Shown: positions 19,100 through 26,938 of the stretch, piece after piece
How the letters are laid out: every line of letters begins with the position of its first letter
Position numbering within the stretch: position 1 is the first letter of the stretch
Assembly (NCBI RefSeq): GCF_018613155.1
Contig: NZ_JAGGQU010000036.1
Span: 31,016 to 95,015, forward strand
Direction: 5' to 3'
Source of the DNA: Bacillus sp. ISL-55
GTDB taxonomy: Bacteria; Bacillota; Bacilli; Bacillales; Cytobacillaceae
DNA length: 64,000 nt
Program-made: the position numbers and the translations under genes
The notes under the pieces: generated by a model
What the model saw: the letters and a program-made list of their open reading frames with translations, nothing else
Told to the model about the DNA's origin: nothing
Databases searched by the model: none

Positions 19100-19992
19100 G
19101 CTCCCTCCCTTTCGTGCTCCTTCCCCTTGATGCAATGATAATAATTATGTATTAATGGAGCTTTTATATTTTTGCTTCTAGATAATTCGAGCAAATACCC
19201 AAGTATGGCGTCAATTTCAGTTTGTCGGCCATTTTCAATATCTTTATACATGGATGAATGGTTATTTGCCGTTTTTTCGCAAACTGTCATTAGATTTTGG
19301 AAGTACTGTTCCCGATTTGGCAAATCAAGTACATATGCACACTCATCAAACATTTGCTTAAAAATTTCAAAGTAAAATGGATTGTGGACCAGTTCACCGT
19401 TTTTAACTTTAAGAATTGCTGTCAATGGATTGATAACCGAATTGACCACCAGCTTTTTGATTAGCATCTCCTTGAAATCCGGTTCAAAGATAAACGGGAA
19501 ACCCGAAGAAGATATAGTAAATAATTCTCTAAGCAGGTCATCTTCTCCTTTAAATACCGCTGTTCTTGTCACGCCCAACCCATTATGCTGAACTGTAAAG
19601 CCGTTCTTTCTTACAGCTCCGTGTTCAACGGATCCAACATAAACTTCAGCTGTTTCCAATTCAGAAAGCAGCTTGATATGGCCATAGCCATTTTGAAGAA
19701 AAAGGATGCTCCCTTTGGCTTTATCTTTTATATCAGATATTAAACCATCCAGCTGGTATTGCTTTACCGCGACAACTGTTAAATCATCGTTCCCCTTCCA
19801 TTCCTGGATAGGAACAGCAGTTACCTTCGCAGGAGTATGCTCTATTCCATTTTTAACAAGATGAAGACCATGTTCGTTAATAGAGTCTGCTTGTTCCCGT
19901 GTCCTTGTGTATATAGAAACATTACTGCCCATGCTCAGGTAATAAGAGAATAATAAACCTATTGATCCGCCGCCAATTATTCCTATTTTCAT
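19096..19992 (-). CDS. ylbQ: 2-dehydropantoate 2-reductase family protein (YlbQ-like)
   Basis: Ketopantoate reductase-fold enzyme, 298 aa, that would reduce a 2-oxo acid such as ketopantoate with NADPH. It has the N-terminal dinucleotide-binding motif GIIGGGSIGLLFSYYL, a conserved FLQNGYGH segment in the middle, and the catalytic-lysine region KKLVVNSVINPLTAIL of PanE proteins. ATG at 19992 with GGGG upstream is preferred to an earlier in-frame start. The location before bshC matches ylbQ of B. subtilis. Whether it is the main pantothenate enzyme or a paralogue cannot be told from the window. Confidence 0.88.
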   Translation of the reverse strand: MKIGIIGGGSIGLLFSYYLSMGSNVSIYTRTREQADSINEHGLHLVKNGIEHTPAKVTAVPIQEWKGNDDLTVVAVKQYQLDGLISDIKDKAKGSILFLQNGYGHIKLLSELETAEVYVGSVEHGAVRKNGFTVQHNGLGVTRTAVFKGEDDLLRELFTISSSGFPFIFEPDFKEMLIKKLVVNSVINPLTAILKVKNGELVHNPFYFEIFKQMFDECAYVLDLPNREQYFQNLMTVCEKTANNHSSMYKDIENGRQTEIDAILGYLLELSRSKNIKAPLIHNYYHCIKGKEHEREGA

Positions 19993-20166
19993 TTGAACCC
20001 CACATCCTGTCCTAAGGGACATTCATGTCTATCGGAAAAAATTATTACATTTGACACCGATATTACAACGACTTTAGTCATATTTTAGCAGAAACTATTG
20101 CTTATTAGGAAGAAGGGATTATGGTTATTTGAATTAATTTTGATAGAACAATATCTTTTCCCCCTA

Positions 20167-20208
20167 AAAGCAAAAATGGAGACCCAATAGGATCTCCATT
20201 TTGCTTTT
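20167..20208. terminator. Bidirectional-looking terminator between the carboxylase operon and the ylbQ promoter region
   Basis: AGCAAAAATGGAGA and TCTCCATTTTGCT form a near-perfect stem flanked by A-rich and T-rich sequence. It lies downstream of the carboxylase operon on the minus strand and would end that transcript. Confidence 0.75.
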
Positions 20209-20243
20209 GTCGAGGGAATTATAGATAACTACCTGGGTTGTTT

Positions 20244-20284
20244 AAGCCCAGCTCCAGCGCAGCCCCTCGAGTCACTTCCGCTTT
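20244..20284 (-). repeat. Truncated copy of the dispersed nested-hairpin element
   Basis: Read on the minus strand this stretch contains GACTCGAGGGGCT and GCGCTGGAGCTGG, the right end of the dispersed element seen whole at 25781, 35071, 40599 and 63781. The left end is missing. It begins six nt after the carboxyltransferase stop and has the same orientation. Confidence 0.75.
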
Positions 20285-20290
20285 TAGTTC

Positions 20291-21832
20291 TTAAACTGGA
20301 TATACAGGATGTTTTCTTACACTGAATTCCATATCTTTTGTTTCGTATAGCTTGAACCGGTCGATCAGTGCATTCCTCAGGTCGTTGGCTGCAACAATGT
20401 CATCAACAATCAATTCGGAAGCAAGCTTATAGATGTCGATACTTTCTTTATACTCCTGGTGCTTCTCCTGGACAAAAGCGATTTTCTCTTTAGGGTCTTC
20501 AATTTGATTGATTTTGTTGGAATATACTGCGTTAACCGCAGCTTCCGGACCCATTACCGCGATCTGCGCAGTCGGCAGGGCGATGCAGCAATCAGGTTCG
20601 AATGCAGGTCCTGCCATTGCGTATAAACCAGCTCCGTATGCCTTACGGACAATTACAGAGATCTTCGGTACTGTCGCTGAGCTCATCGCAGCAATCAGCT
20701 TCGCTCCATGGCGGATGATCCCTGCTCTCTCAACCTTCGTACCAATCATGAAGCCCGGCACGTCAGCAAGGAACAACAATGGGATATGGAAGGCATCACA
20801 GAGTGTGATGAATTTAGCAGCCTTATCGGCAGAGTCGACGAACAATACTCCGCCCTTCACCTTCGGCTGGTTGGCAATGATTCCTACTGCCCTTCCATCT
20901 ATACGTGCAAGCCCAGTGATAATCTCTGGAGCGAACAGTTTTTTGATTTCAAAGAAACTTCCTTCGTCGATCAGCGCATCAATACCTTCATACATATCAA
21001 ATGGCGCATTCTGGTTCAATGGAACAATCTCTTCAAGACTTCTTCCAGACTTAGGAGCTACTCCTGCAACTACTTCTGTCTTCGCCTGGAAATTCGCAGG
21101 GAAATAGCTCAAATAGCGCTTCGCCGATTCAATGGCTTCTTCCTCGCTGTAAACGAGCATGTCGCCTACCCCACTGATGGAACAATGCATGCGGGCTCCG
21201 CCCATTTCTTCAAGCGTTACCTTTTCGCCAATTACCTTTTCTGCCATCCTTGGTGACCCAAGATACATCGAAGCATTCTGGTCAACCATGATCACGATAT
21301 CGCAAAAAGCTGGGATATAGGCTCCGCCTGCTGCAGAAGGTCCGAAAAGAAGACAGATTTGCGGAATTACTCCAGACAATTTCACTTGATTGTAAAAGAT
21401 CTTGCCTGCTCCCCTTCTGTTAGGGAACATATCAAGCTGATCCGTAATTCGCGCACCTGCTGAATCGACCAAATACAATAAAGGCACCTTTAGTTTTTCA
21501 GCTGTTTCCTGGATCCTGATAATCTTCTCAACCGTCCTTGCTCCCCAGGAACCCGCTTTTACTGTTGAATCATTCGCCATGACACAGACTGTCTGGCCGC
21601 CGATTTTTCCGATCGCTGTTACGACACCATCTGCCGGAAGGTCTCCAGCCTGGAAATTGGCGAATTTGCCATCTTCCTCATAGACTCCGTCGTCAAATAA
21701 TAGATTCAAGCGCTCACGCACAAATAATTTATTTTGCTCAGCCAGCTTTTCATGATATTTCGGTTGGCCGCCAGCCTCGATTTGTTGAACTTTCTCCTGC
21801 AATGAATCAGTTAAAGTCTTCGCGGTAGTCAT
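20291..21832 (-). CDS. Acyl-CoA carboxylase carboxyltransferase subunit (YngE-like)
   Basis: The 513-aa protein carries both halves of a biotin-dependent carboxyltransferase. The N-terminal half has DGVVTAIGKIGG, YLVDSAGARITDQ and FGPSAAGGAYIPA (acyl-CoA oxyanion site); the C-terminal half has LFLADVPGFMIGT and RKAYGAGLYAMAGPAF. It transfers CO2 from carboxybiotin to an acyl-CoA such as propionyl-, methylcrotonyl- or a related CoA; the sequence is most like YngE of the B. subtilis yng leucine/branched-chain cluster. It follows the carrier and biotin carboxylase genes in one operon, with AAGGAGGAG before its ATG. Exact substrate is not determined. Confidence 0.9.
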   Translation of the reverse strand: MTTAKTLTDSLQEKVQQIEAGGQPKYHEKLAEQNKLFVRERLNLLFDDGVYEEDGKFANFQAGDLPADGVVTAIGKIGGQTVCVMANDSTVKAGSWGARTVEKIIRIQETAEKLKVPLLYLVDSAGARITDQLDMFPNRRGAGKIFYNQVKLSGVIPQICLLFGPSAAGGAYIPAFCDIVIMVDQNASMYLGSPRMAEKVIGEKVTLEEMGGARMHCSISGVGDMLVYSEEEAIESAKRYLSYFPANFQAKTEVVAGVAPKSGRSLEEIVPLNQNAPFDMYEGIDALIDEGSFFEIKKLFAPEIITGLARIDGRAVGIIANQPKVKGGVLFVDSADKAAKFITLCDAFHIPLLFLADVPGFMIGTKVERAGIIRHGAKLIAAMSSATVPKISVIVRKAYGAGLYAMAGPAFEPDCCIALPTAQIAVMGPEAAVNAVYSNKINQIEDPKEKIAFVQEKHQEYKESIDIYKLASELIVDDIVAANDLRNALIDRFKLYETKDMEFSVRKHPVYPV

Positions 21833-21853
21833 TCTACTCCTCCTTAAAATCTA

Positions 21854-22066
21854 TTATTCTAATACAAGCAGGACATCGCCTTCATTAACAAAGTCCCCGA
21901 TGTTCACCTTTACTTCCGCAACTGTGCCTGCGCCCTGACTTTCAACAGGGATTTCCATCTTCATGGATTCAAGCATCAGGACTTCCTGTCCCTCTGATAC
22001 CGTATCTCCACCTGCTACCATCACATTTAGTACTGTCCCTGCCATATTTGCTGTAATTTCTTTCAT
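21854..22066 (-). CDS. Biotin carboxyl carrier protein, stand-alone biotinyl domain
   Basis: A 70-aa protein that is a single biotinyl/lipoyl domain. The lysine in ESMKMEIPV is the expected biotinylation site, and the GDFVNEGDVLLVLE end is typical. It carries CO2 on biotin between the biotin carboxylase and the carboxyltransferase encoded on either side. A GGAGGA site lies just before the ATG. Genes are 13 and 21 nt apart, so the three subunits are made together. It is comparable to YngHB, the short carrier of B. subtilis. Confidence 0.93.
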   Translation of the reverse strand: MKEITANMAGTVLNVMVAGGDTVSEGQEVLMLESMKMEIPVESQGAGTVAEVKVNIGDFVNEGDVLLVLE

Positions 22067-22079
22067 GTCTTTTCCTCCT

Positions 22080-23423
22080 CTATTTAGATGCCATTTTTCT
22101 TTCTGTTAAATAGGCTGTTGTATAATTGCCAGATTTAAAGCCTTCTTCACTTAATATCTCCGCAAACAACGGGGCATTGGATTTAATGCCTTCGACTTTC
22201 AGGTTCGCGAAAAATTCCTGTGCAAGCTGGATTGCTTCTTCCCTGCTACTGCCTCCTACGATGCATTTGGCTACCATAGGATCATAAAAAGGGGTTACCG
22301 TCGAACCCGATTCATATCCAGAATCAACTCGAACGCCTTCTGTCTCCAGCCATGAAAACTCACTGATCTTTCCAGGTGAAGGCAGGAACTTTACAGGGTC
22401 TTCCGCATATAAACGAAATTCGATCGCCCAGCCATCCTTTTTGATCTCATCCTGAAGCAGCGGCAGTTTTTCACCGCGGGCAACGAGGATTTGCCACTTA
22501 ACTAGATCCAGGCCAGTAATCGTTTCTGTTACTGGATGTTCAACCTGCAGTCTGGTGTTCATTTCAAGGAAATAGAAGTTTTCGTTCTCATCAACGATGA
22601 ATTCCACCGTTCCTGCGTTCACATAGTCCACTGCTTTAGCGGCTTTTACGGCTGTATCATACATCTTCTGACGTGCTTCTTCCTTCAGGAATGGCGAAGG
22701 TGCCTCTTCAATCACTTTTTGGTGGCGGCGCTGGACCGAGCAATCACGTTCGAACATATGTACATGGTTGCCATGGGTATCGCCAAAAATCTGCACCTCG
22801 ACATGCCGGGCATTTTTGATATATTTTTCTATGAATACTTCATCAGAACCAAAGTATGCCTTTGCCCTGCCCTTCGTAGAATCAAAATTCTTAGCGAGCG
22901 CTTGCTCATTTTCACAAAGCACCATGCCAATGCCCCCGCCGCCCCCGCTCGCCTTTAGCATGACAGGGTAGCCCATTTTATCTGCAAGTTTGACAGCATC
23001 CTCCAGCGTCTTTAATCCCTGCTCACTGCCGGGAACGACAGGAACTCCTGCTTTTTCCATTGTTGTTCTTGCGACAATTTTATCGCCCATTTTTTCAATC
23101 GTATCCGGAGCAGGACCAATGAAAGTCAAACCTGCTTCCTTCACTTTGCGGGCAAACGCTGCGTTTTCTGATAAAAATCCATAACCAGGATGAATGCCAT
23201 CCACCTTTTCTTCCTTTGCGATTCTTAAAATTTCATCTGCATTGAGATATGATTTTTGTACAGGCGGCTCGCCAATCCGGTAAGCGCTGTCAGCTTCTTT
23301 CACAAAAGGCAGCTCTTTATCCGCATCAGAATAGACAGCTACTGTTTTTACCCCAAGTTCTTGGCAAGTCCGGATAATACGAAGCGCTATTTCCCCTCTG
23401 TTCGCAATTAATATTTTTTGCAC
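22080..23423 (-). CDS. Biotin carboxylase subunit of an acyl-CoA carboxylase
   Basis: ATP-grasp enzyme of 447 aa that carboxylates the biotin of the carrier protein with bicarbonate. Motifs: KILIANRGEIALRIIRTC at the start, HPGYGFLSENAAFA, the glycine loop KASGGGGGIGMV, ERDCSVQRRHQKVIEEAPSP, EMNTRLQVEHPVTE (catalytic Glu and Arg) and a C-terminal domain. The start is GTG with AAAGGGG upstream. It is the first gene of a three-gene operon placed between ylbP and ylbQ. It is similar to YngH and to AccC, but the neighbours indicate a dedicated acyl-CoA carboxylase rather than the fatty-acid one. Confidence 0.92.
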   Translation of the reverse strand: MQKILIANRGEIALRIIRTCQELGVKTVAVYSDADKELPFVKEADSAYRIGEPPVQKSYLNADEILRIAKEEKVDGIHPGYGFLSENAAFARKVKEAGLTFIGPAPDTIEKMGDKIVARTTMEKAGVPVVPGSEQGLKTLEDAVKLADKMGYPVMLKASGGGGGIGMVLCENEQALAKNFDSTKGRAKAYFGSDEVFIEKYIKNARHVEVQIFGDTHGNHVHMFERDCSVQRRHQKVIEEAPSPFLKEEARQKMYDTAVKAAKAVDYVNAGTVEFIVDENENFYFLEMNTRLQVEHPVTETITGLDLVKWQILVARGEKLPLLQDEIKKDGWAIEFRLYAEDPVKFLPSPGKISEFSWLETEGVRVDSGYESGSTVTPFYDPMVAKCIVGGSSREEAIQLAQEFFANLKVEGIKSNAPLFAEILSEEGFKSGNYTTAYLTERKMASK

Positions 23424-23500
23424 GCTATTTCCCCTTTCCCGTAAAAAAATACGCTCACTATATAAAATTCTACAATATTCTGTATACTTCCTGCAAAAAT

Positions 23501-23514
23501 TGGAACCGCTTTCT
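23501..23514 (-). promoter_or_regulatory. Candidate catabolite-responsive element (cre) upstream of the carboxylase operon
   Basis: On the minus strand AGAAAGCGGTTCCA differs by one base from a TGAAAGCGNTTNCA-type cre. A weak promoter, TTGCAG then TAGAAT 18 nt later, lies just downstream of it before the GTG start. Control by CcpA would fit a catabolic acyl-CoA carboxylase, but this rests on motif similarity only. Confidence 0.35.
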
Positions 23515-23658
23515 AAAATTCAAATGCAGAATTTTTCATGTTTTTATAATATAATAAAAATAGGCTATAAAAAACAAATATATTCAGCTGCCTTTAAATA
23601 TTTCATATTTCGGGTAAAGTACAATCAATTATTGGCGGCATGATCGGGGGATTGTTTT

Positions 23659-24132
23659 ATGGTGAATAAAGTGGAGAAACTCAAAATCAATTATAAGACA
23701 TTAGAAGAATTCAAGAAGTTCAAAGAGTATGGTCATCAGGAACTTTCGATGCTGGAGGACTTGGAAGCGAACATTGTTGAAAATGATAGCGATTCACCGT
23801 TCTACGGAATCTATTTCGGTGACAAGCTTGTTGCCCGTATGAGCCTTTACCAGGTCAAGAAGCAATTTGACCGCTATTTCGAGCCTCCCCAGGATTATCT
23901 TGAACTTTGGAAGTTAGAAGTGCTTCCAAATTACCAGGGCAAAGGCTATGGAAAAGCACTAGTTGAATTCGCGAAAAGCTATGGTCTGCCAATCAAAACA
24001 AATCCAAGAGTGAAATCTCAGGACTTCTGGGATAAAATGGGCTTCACGCCAGTTCATTATGATGTGGAGCGAGACCGTGGCGAGAACCCGCTTGTCTGGT
24101 ATCCAGCAGGTGTAACTGAACAATTGCAATAA
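23659..24132 (+). CDS. ylbP: GNAT family N-acetyltransferase (YlbP-like)
   Basis: A 157-aa single-domain GNAT protein with the acetyl-CoA-binding motif region LEVLPNYQGKGYGKALVEFAKSYG (read in parts: VLPNYQGKGYGKALV) at about residues 92-112. YlbP has no assigned substrate. The ATG has GGGGG eight nt upstream. It is convergent with the rsfA-like gene and divergent from the carboxylase operon. Synteny (ylbO-ylbP-ylbQ) supports the name. Confidence 0.88.
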   Translation: MVNKVEKLKINYKTLEEFKKFKEYGHQELSMLEDLEANIVENDSDSPFYGIYFGDKLVARMSLYQVKKQFDRYFEPPQDYLELWKLEVLPNYQGKGYGKALVEFAKSYGLPIKTNPRVKSQDFWDKMGFTPVHYDVERDRGENPLVWYPAGVTEQLQ

Positions 24133-24136
24133 TCTT

Positions 24137-24178
24137 TTTAAAAATAGCGCCTGCCGTTTCCGGCAGGCGCTTTTTATC
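24137..24178. terminator. Bidirectional terminator between ylbP and ylbO
   Basis: AAAAATAGCGCCTGCCG and CGGCAGGCGCTTTTTAT form a strong stem with a short loop and T tracts on both strands. It can end ylbP and, from the other side, the ylbO-like gene. Confidence 0.92.
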
Positions 24179-24180
24179 AT

Positions 24181-24801
24181 CTATTTTTCAACCTTCTCCA
24201 GACTTCCTTTTCCTTCAACCTGGAAGTTCATTTTTTGCTGCGGCTCCTCGACTTTAGGGCCTACTCTTTTTTTCGCACGCTCCATGATATCAATAAGGGC
24301 ACGATAGTCTTCCTCCATGGAACGCAATTGTGTTCCTAATTTTTCATTTTCGGCAGACAAGTAATAGATTTGCTTTTCAAGCTCGCGGATTTTTTCTTTA
24401 TTTACACCCTGGCTGTCTGCAACGCCCGCTTTTTCATAGAGATCATCAAGATATTGCTTTACTGCTTCTATGTTAAGGCTGGCTTGCTTTTCCTCTTGTT
24501 CAGAAGGACTTGTTGGCACTTCACTCACAGATGCCGCTGGCTCCTCTTCTCTCACCTGGGTCTTTGCCTGTTTTTTCGCTTCCTTCCGCTGTTTTTTCGC
24601 CAGCTCAATACCAGATTTATATTGTTTCCTCACATAGGAATTCCAGCGAAAACCACAAGCTGCTCCTGTCCTCGAAAGCTGCTTTCCTACTTCTTCAAAC
24701 GCTTTCAGTTGCGTACCGCCTTCTCTGATATTTCGCAGTACAACTTCAGCAAGCAATAAATCTTCATCCTGTGACCAGGCATCCTGACGGGTTAATGGCA
24801 T
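24181..24801 (-). CDS. ylbO: RsfA-family Myb-like sporulation regulator (YlbO-like)
   Basis: The 206-aa protein begins with a Myb/SANT-like helix-turn-helix ([20 protein letters not shown], then [20 protein letters not shown]) as in RsfA/YlbO, which in B. subtilis tune sigma-F-dependent forespore genes. A charged linker is followed by a leucine-heptad coiled coil at about residues 120-165 (REIEKQI-type pattern, ending [19 protein letters not shown]). The ATG at 24801 has AGGAGGG nine nt upstream. Assignment between YlbO and RsfA rests on position next to ylbP. Confidence 0.88.
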   Translation of the reverse strand: MPLTRQDAWSQDEDLLLAEVVLRNIREGGTQLKAFEEVGKQLSRTGAACGFRWNSYVRKQYKSGIELAKKQRKEAKKQAKTQVREEEPAASVSEVPTSPSEQEEKQASLNIEAVKQYLDDLYEKAGVADSQGVNKEKIRELEKQIYYLSAENEKLGTQLRSMEEDYRALIDIMERAKKRVGPKVEEPQQKMNFQVEGKGSLEKVEK

Positions 24802-24880
24802 CAATAAATCCCTCCTATTGTTTTTTATTCATTCATATGCATCTAATAGGAAAGATAGACTGATAACACCTAATACCCTG

Positions 24881-25651
24881 CTAATTATTTTTATTTTTTT
24901 TGCTCATGAATTCGTCCACTTTTTTGTGGTGTGCGTCATCCTCCCAAAGAACAGCACATCTTGCAGCTTCTTCTTCCATCCTTTCTTTCATTGATAAAAG
25001 CTTCCATTTTTTATTCAACATTGTTTTATATTCTTCTAATACAGTTGTCTCTTTATCCAAGCTCCCACTCATAAATGAGAGACAGGCATCTATCGGATCA
25101 TCTTTATAAATTTGATGGATGAACCCAAAATCCCTGAGTTCTTCAGCTGTGTGAATTTTTGCATCAAGGAGCATTTTCATCGCAATATTCTGCGGAAGTT
25201 TCTCTAAGAGGATCGATCCTCCTCCCCAGCCGGTTGTAATGGCGAGATTCCCCTGGACAAATCCCGCTTTCATTCCTTCTCTTCCTATCCGGAAGTCGCA
25301 GGCAGAAGCAATTTCACAACCTCCGCCTACAGCAGAACCATTCAGAATGGCAATCGTCGGTTTCGGCAGTACTAGGAGCTTATATAAAATACCCGCCATC
25401 CTTGAGAGCATCCCATAAGCCTGGGTCTCTGTTTTTAAAATGTGGAATGCGGATAAATCCCCACCAGAACAAAATGCCTGGTCACCTGCCCCTGTAATAG
25501 CAAAGACTTTAACATCATTTCCTGCAGCCATATCGATTGCTTTTTCAAGTCCGGACATTACTTCATAGTTTATGGCATTTCTCCTATCAGGCCTGTTGAT
25601 CGTAAAAAATAGCACTCCGCTTTTTTCTTTTGAAATTATGTATGGATCCAT
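24881..25651 (-). CDS. Enoyl-CoA hydratase/isomerase family protein
   Basis: Crotonase-fold protein of 256 aa. The oxyanion-hole segments are AFCSGGDLS (about residues 61-69) and GSAVGGGCEIASACDF, which keeps the first catalytic glutamate of hydratases. The second glutamate, normally in a F.xPE motif, is replaced: the region reads AGFVQGNLAITTGWGG. So plain hydratase activity is doubtful, and another CoA reaction (isomerase or hydrolase) is possible. ATG at 25651 has AGGAGG six nt upstream. It is not in the usual ylbO-rpmF neighbourhood of B. subtilis and may be an insertion. Confidence 0.85.
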   Translation of the reverse strand: MDPYIISKEKSGVLFFTINRPDRRNAINYEVMSGLEKAIDMAAGNDVKVFAITGAGDQAFCSGGDLSAFHILKTETQAYGMLSRMAGILYKLLVLPKPTIAILNGSAVGGGCEIASACDFRIGREGMKAGFVQGNLAITTGWGGGSILLEKLPQNIAMKMLLDAKIHTAEELRDFGFIHQIYKDDPIDACLSFMSGSLDKETTVLEEYKTMLNKKWKLLSMKERMEEEAARCAVLWEDDAHHKKVDEFMSKKNKNN

Positions 25652-25780
25652 TGTTTGCCTCCTATCATTCTCGTCCACTAAATTTTATCAATATTCTGTA
25701 CATTTAAAAAGTGCTGGAGATGCTTGAGCAACTAAAATTAGCGGGTAAAAGAGTTTGCAGGAAAAACATGAATTTCACGC

Positions 25781-25962
25781 AAAGAACAAAAAGCGCAAGC
25801 GCCTCGTTCAGCCCCGACAAGCGCCGGAGAGCCGCCCAATGAAGTCGTTCTTTGACTTCAATGGGCGGATCGAAGCGACTCGAGGGGCTAGGCGCTGGAG
25901 CTGGATTAAGAAAACTACATGCAGTTATCCACACCTAAATAATTTTATAATTTCCTAAACAA
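25781..25962 (+). repeat. Dispersed nested-hairpin element, copy A
   Basis: Starts with AACAAAAAGCGCAAGCGCC and ends with GGGGCTAGGCGCTGGAGCT. AGCGCC/GGCGCT and AGCCCC/GGGGCT pair as outer stems. The inner stem CCGCCCAATGAAGTC/GACTTCAATGGGCGG is 15 bp, perfect, around a GTTCTTT loop. A tail follows with TTATCCACA at 25925-25933. Relative to rpmF (minus strand) it lies downstream, in opposite orientation. Confidence 0.93.
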
Positions 25963-25963
25963 A

Positions 25964-26004
25964 GAAAAAAGCACAGAGATGCGAATGCATCCTGTGCTTT
26001 TCCT
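25964..26004 (-). terminator. Terminator after rpmF
   Basis: On the minus strand AAAAGCACAGGATGC and GCATCTCTGTGCTTTTTT form a stem-loop followed by T-rich sequence, just after the rpmF stop codon. Confidence 0.85.
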
Positions 26005-26013
26005 TAGAAAAGA

Positions 26014-26187
26014 TTAGTCGTTTACAACTTCTTTTCCTTTGTATGTTCCGCAAGCTTTGCACACACGGTGAGCAAGTTTCATTTCACCGCAGTTAGGGCA
26101 TGCTACCATACCCGGAACTTGTAATTTAAAATGAGTACGGCGTTTTCTTTTCGCAGTTTTAGACGTTCTTCTAAATGGTACAGCCAT
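26014..26187 (-). CDS. rpmF: 50S ribosomal protein L32
   Basis: L32 is a small 50S subunit protein. The 57-aa form starts at ATG 26187 with AAGGAGGTGGGAAGA upstream and begins [17 protein letters not shown], as the family does. Cysteines in CPNC and CKAC show that this is the zinc-binding (C+) form. It lies after ylbN, the common DUF177-rpmF pair. Confidence 0.98.
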   Translation of the reverse strand: MAVPFRRTSKTAKRKRRTHFKLQVPGMVACPNCGEMKLAHRVCKACGTYKGKEVVND

Positions 26188-26267
26188 TCTTCCCACCTCC
26201 TTAAAAGGAATAAGAAAGTTTATGAAGGCCAGTCCTTTTCTGGACCTCCACGCTCTTTTTTAATCGA

Positions 26268-26792
26268 TTAGTCAGAGGAATCCTTAGAGTCCTCAAAGAA
26301 TTTTGCAAGTCCGGCAAGTCGGGGATCAAGTTTTTCGGATTTCTCCTGTTCCTCGATTACTTCCCAATCCTTACCTGACTGGGGTGCGCCTTCTTGACCA
26401 GCGCTATCATCGCTGAATACTTGCATTGGAATTTCCACTAGCAAGATCTCTTTGATGATGGGTTCAAGATCAATGACATCGCCTGTTACTTGATGAACTT
26501 CCTCATCAGCCTCATAGTCGTGGCTGTTTAACATGAAAGTTTCAGTTGTTTCCACATCAATTGGATATTTTACATCAACCAGTGTCCGTGAACAAGGGAG
26601 AATTAGATGTCCATCAATCCGGATATGGAATGTCACGCGTGTGGCACTGATATCTGCCCTTCCAGTTAGATGGATGGGAGAAACCTCACGGATTGTTGGA
26701 TCTGTTTCCTTTATCGAGTCCATTCGGACAAACTCGTCAATTAGAAAGTCCTTGTTTCGATGTTTTTGTATCTGACTTATTGTCCATTTCAT
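26268..26792 (-). CDS. ylbN: YlbN, DUF177 (YceD-like) protein
   Basis: The 174-aa protein has the DUF177 pattern: the early MKWTISQIQKHRNKDF, the HIRIDGHLILPCSRTL strand and an acidic C-terminal segment. DUF177 proteins are linked to 23S rRNA/large-subunit assembly and are nearly always beside rpmF, as here. ATG at 26792 has GGGGTGATTCT upstream. It is divergent from tmcAL. Confidence 0.93.
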   Translation of the reverse strand: MKWTISQIQKHRNKDFLIDEFVRMDSIKETDPTIREVSPIHLTGRADISATRVTFHIRIDGHLILPCSRTLVDVKYPIDVETTETFMLNSHDYEADEEVHQVTGDVIDLEPIIKEILLVEIPMQVFSDDSAGQEGAPQSGKDWEVIEEQEKSEKLDPRLAGLAKFFEDSKDSSD

Positions 26793-26938
26793 AGAATCAC
26801 CCCAAGGCAACAAAGGTAATTATAGCCCTTCGCGTAATCATTTGTCAATATTTTTTCTTTACACTATAATTTACATAAATACTGTAAATTAAACTTCAAG
26901 ACAATGCAATACCCATCTTAACATGAAGGAGTACAAGA

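Noticed and set aside
20508..21107. Long plus-strand frame opposite the carboxyltransferase gene
   Set aside because: A shadow of a strongly conserved coding frame; the translation is Ser/Ala-rich without a domain.
25755..25958. Open frames across repeat copies, also at 35144 and 63598, reading KKRKRLVQPRQA and RRWSWI
   Set aside because: They arise because the repeat is conserved as DNA; they have no good start sites and neighbouring genes explain the region.
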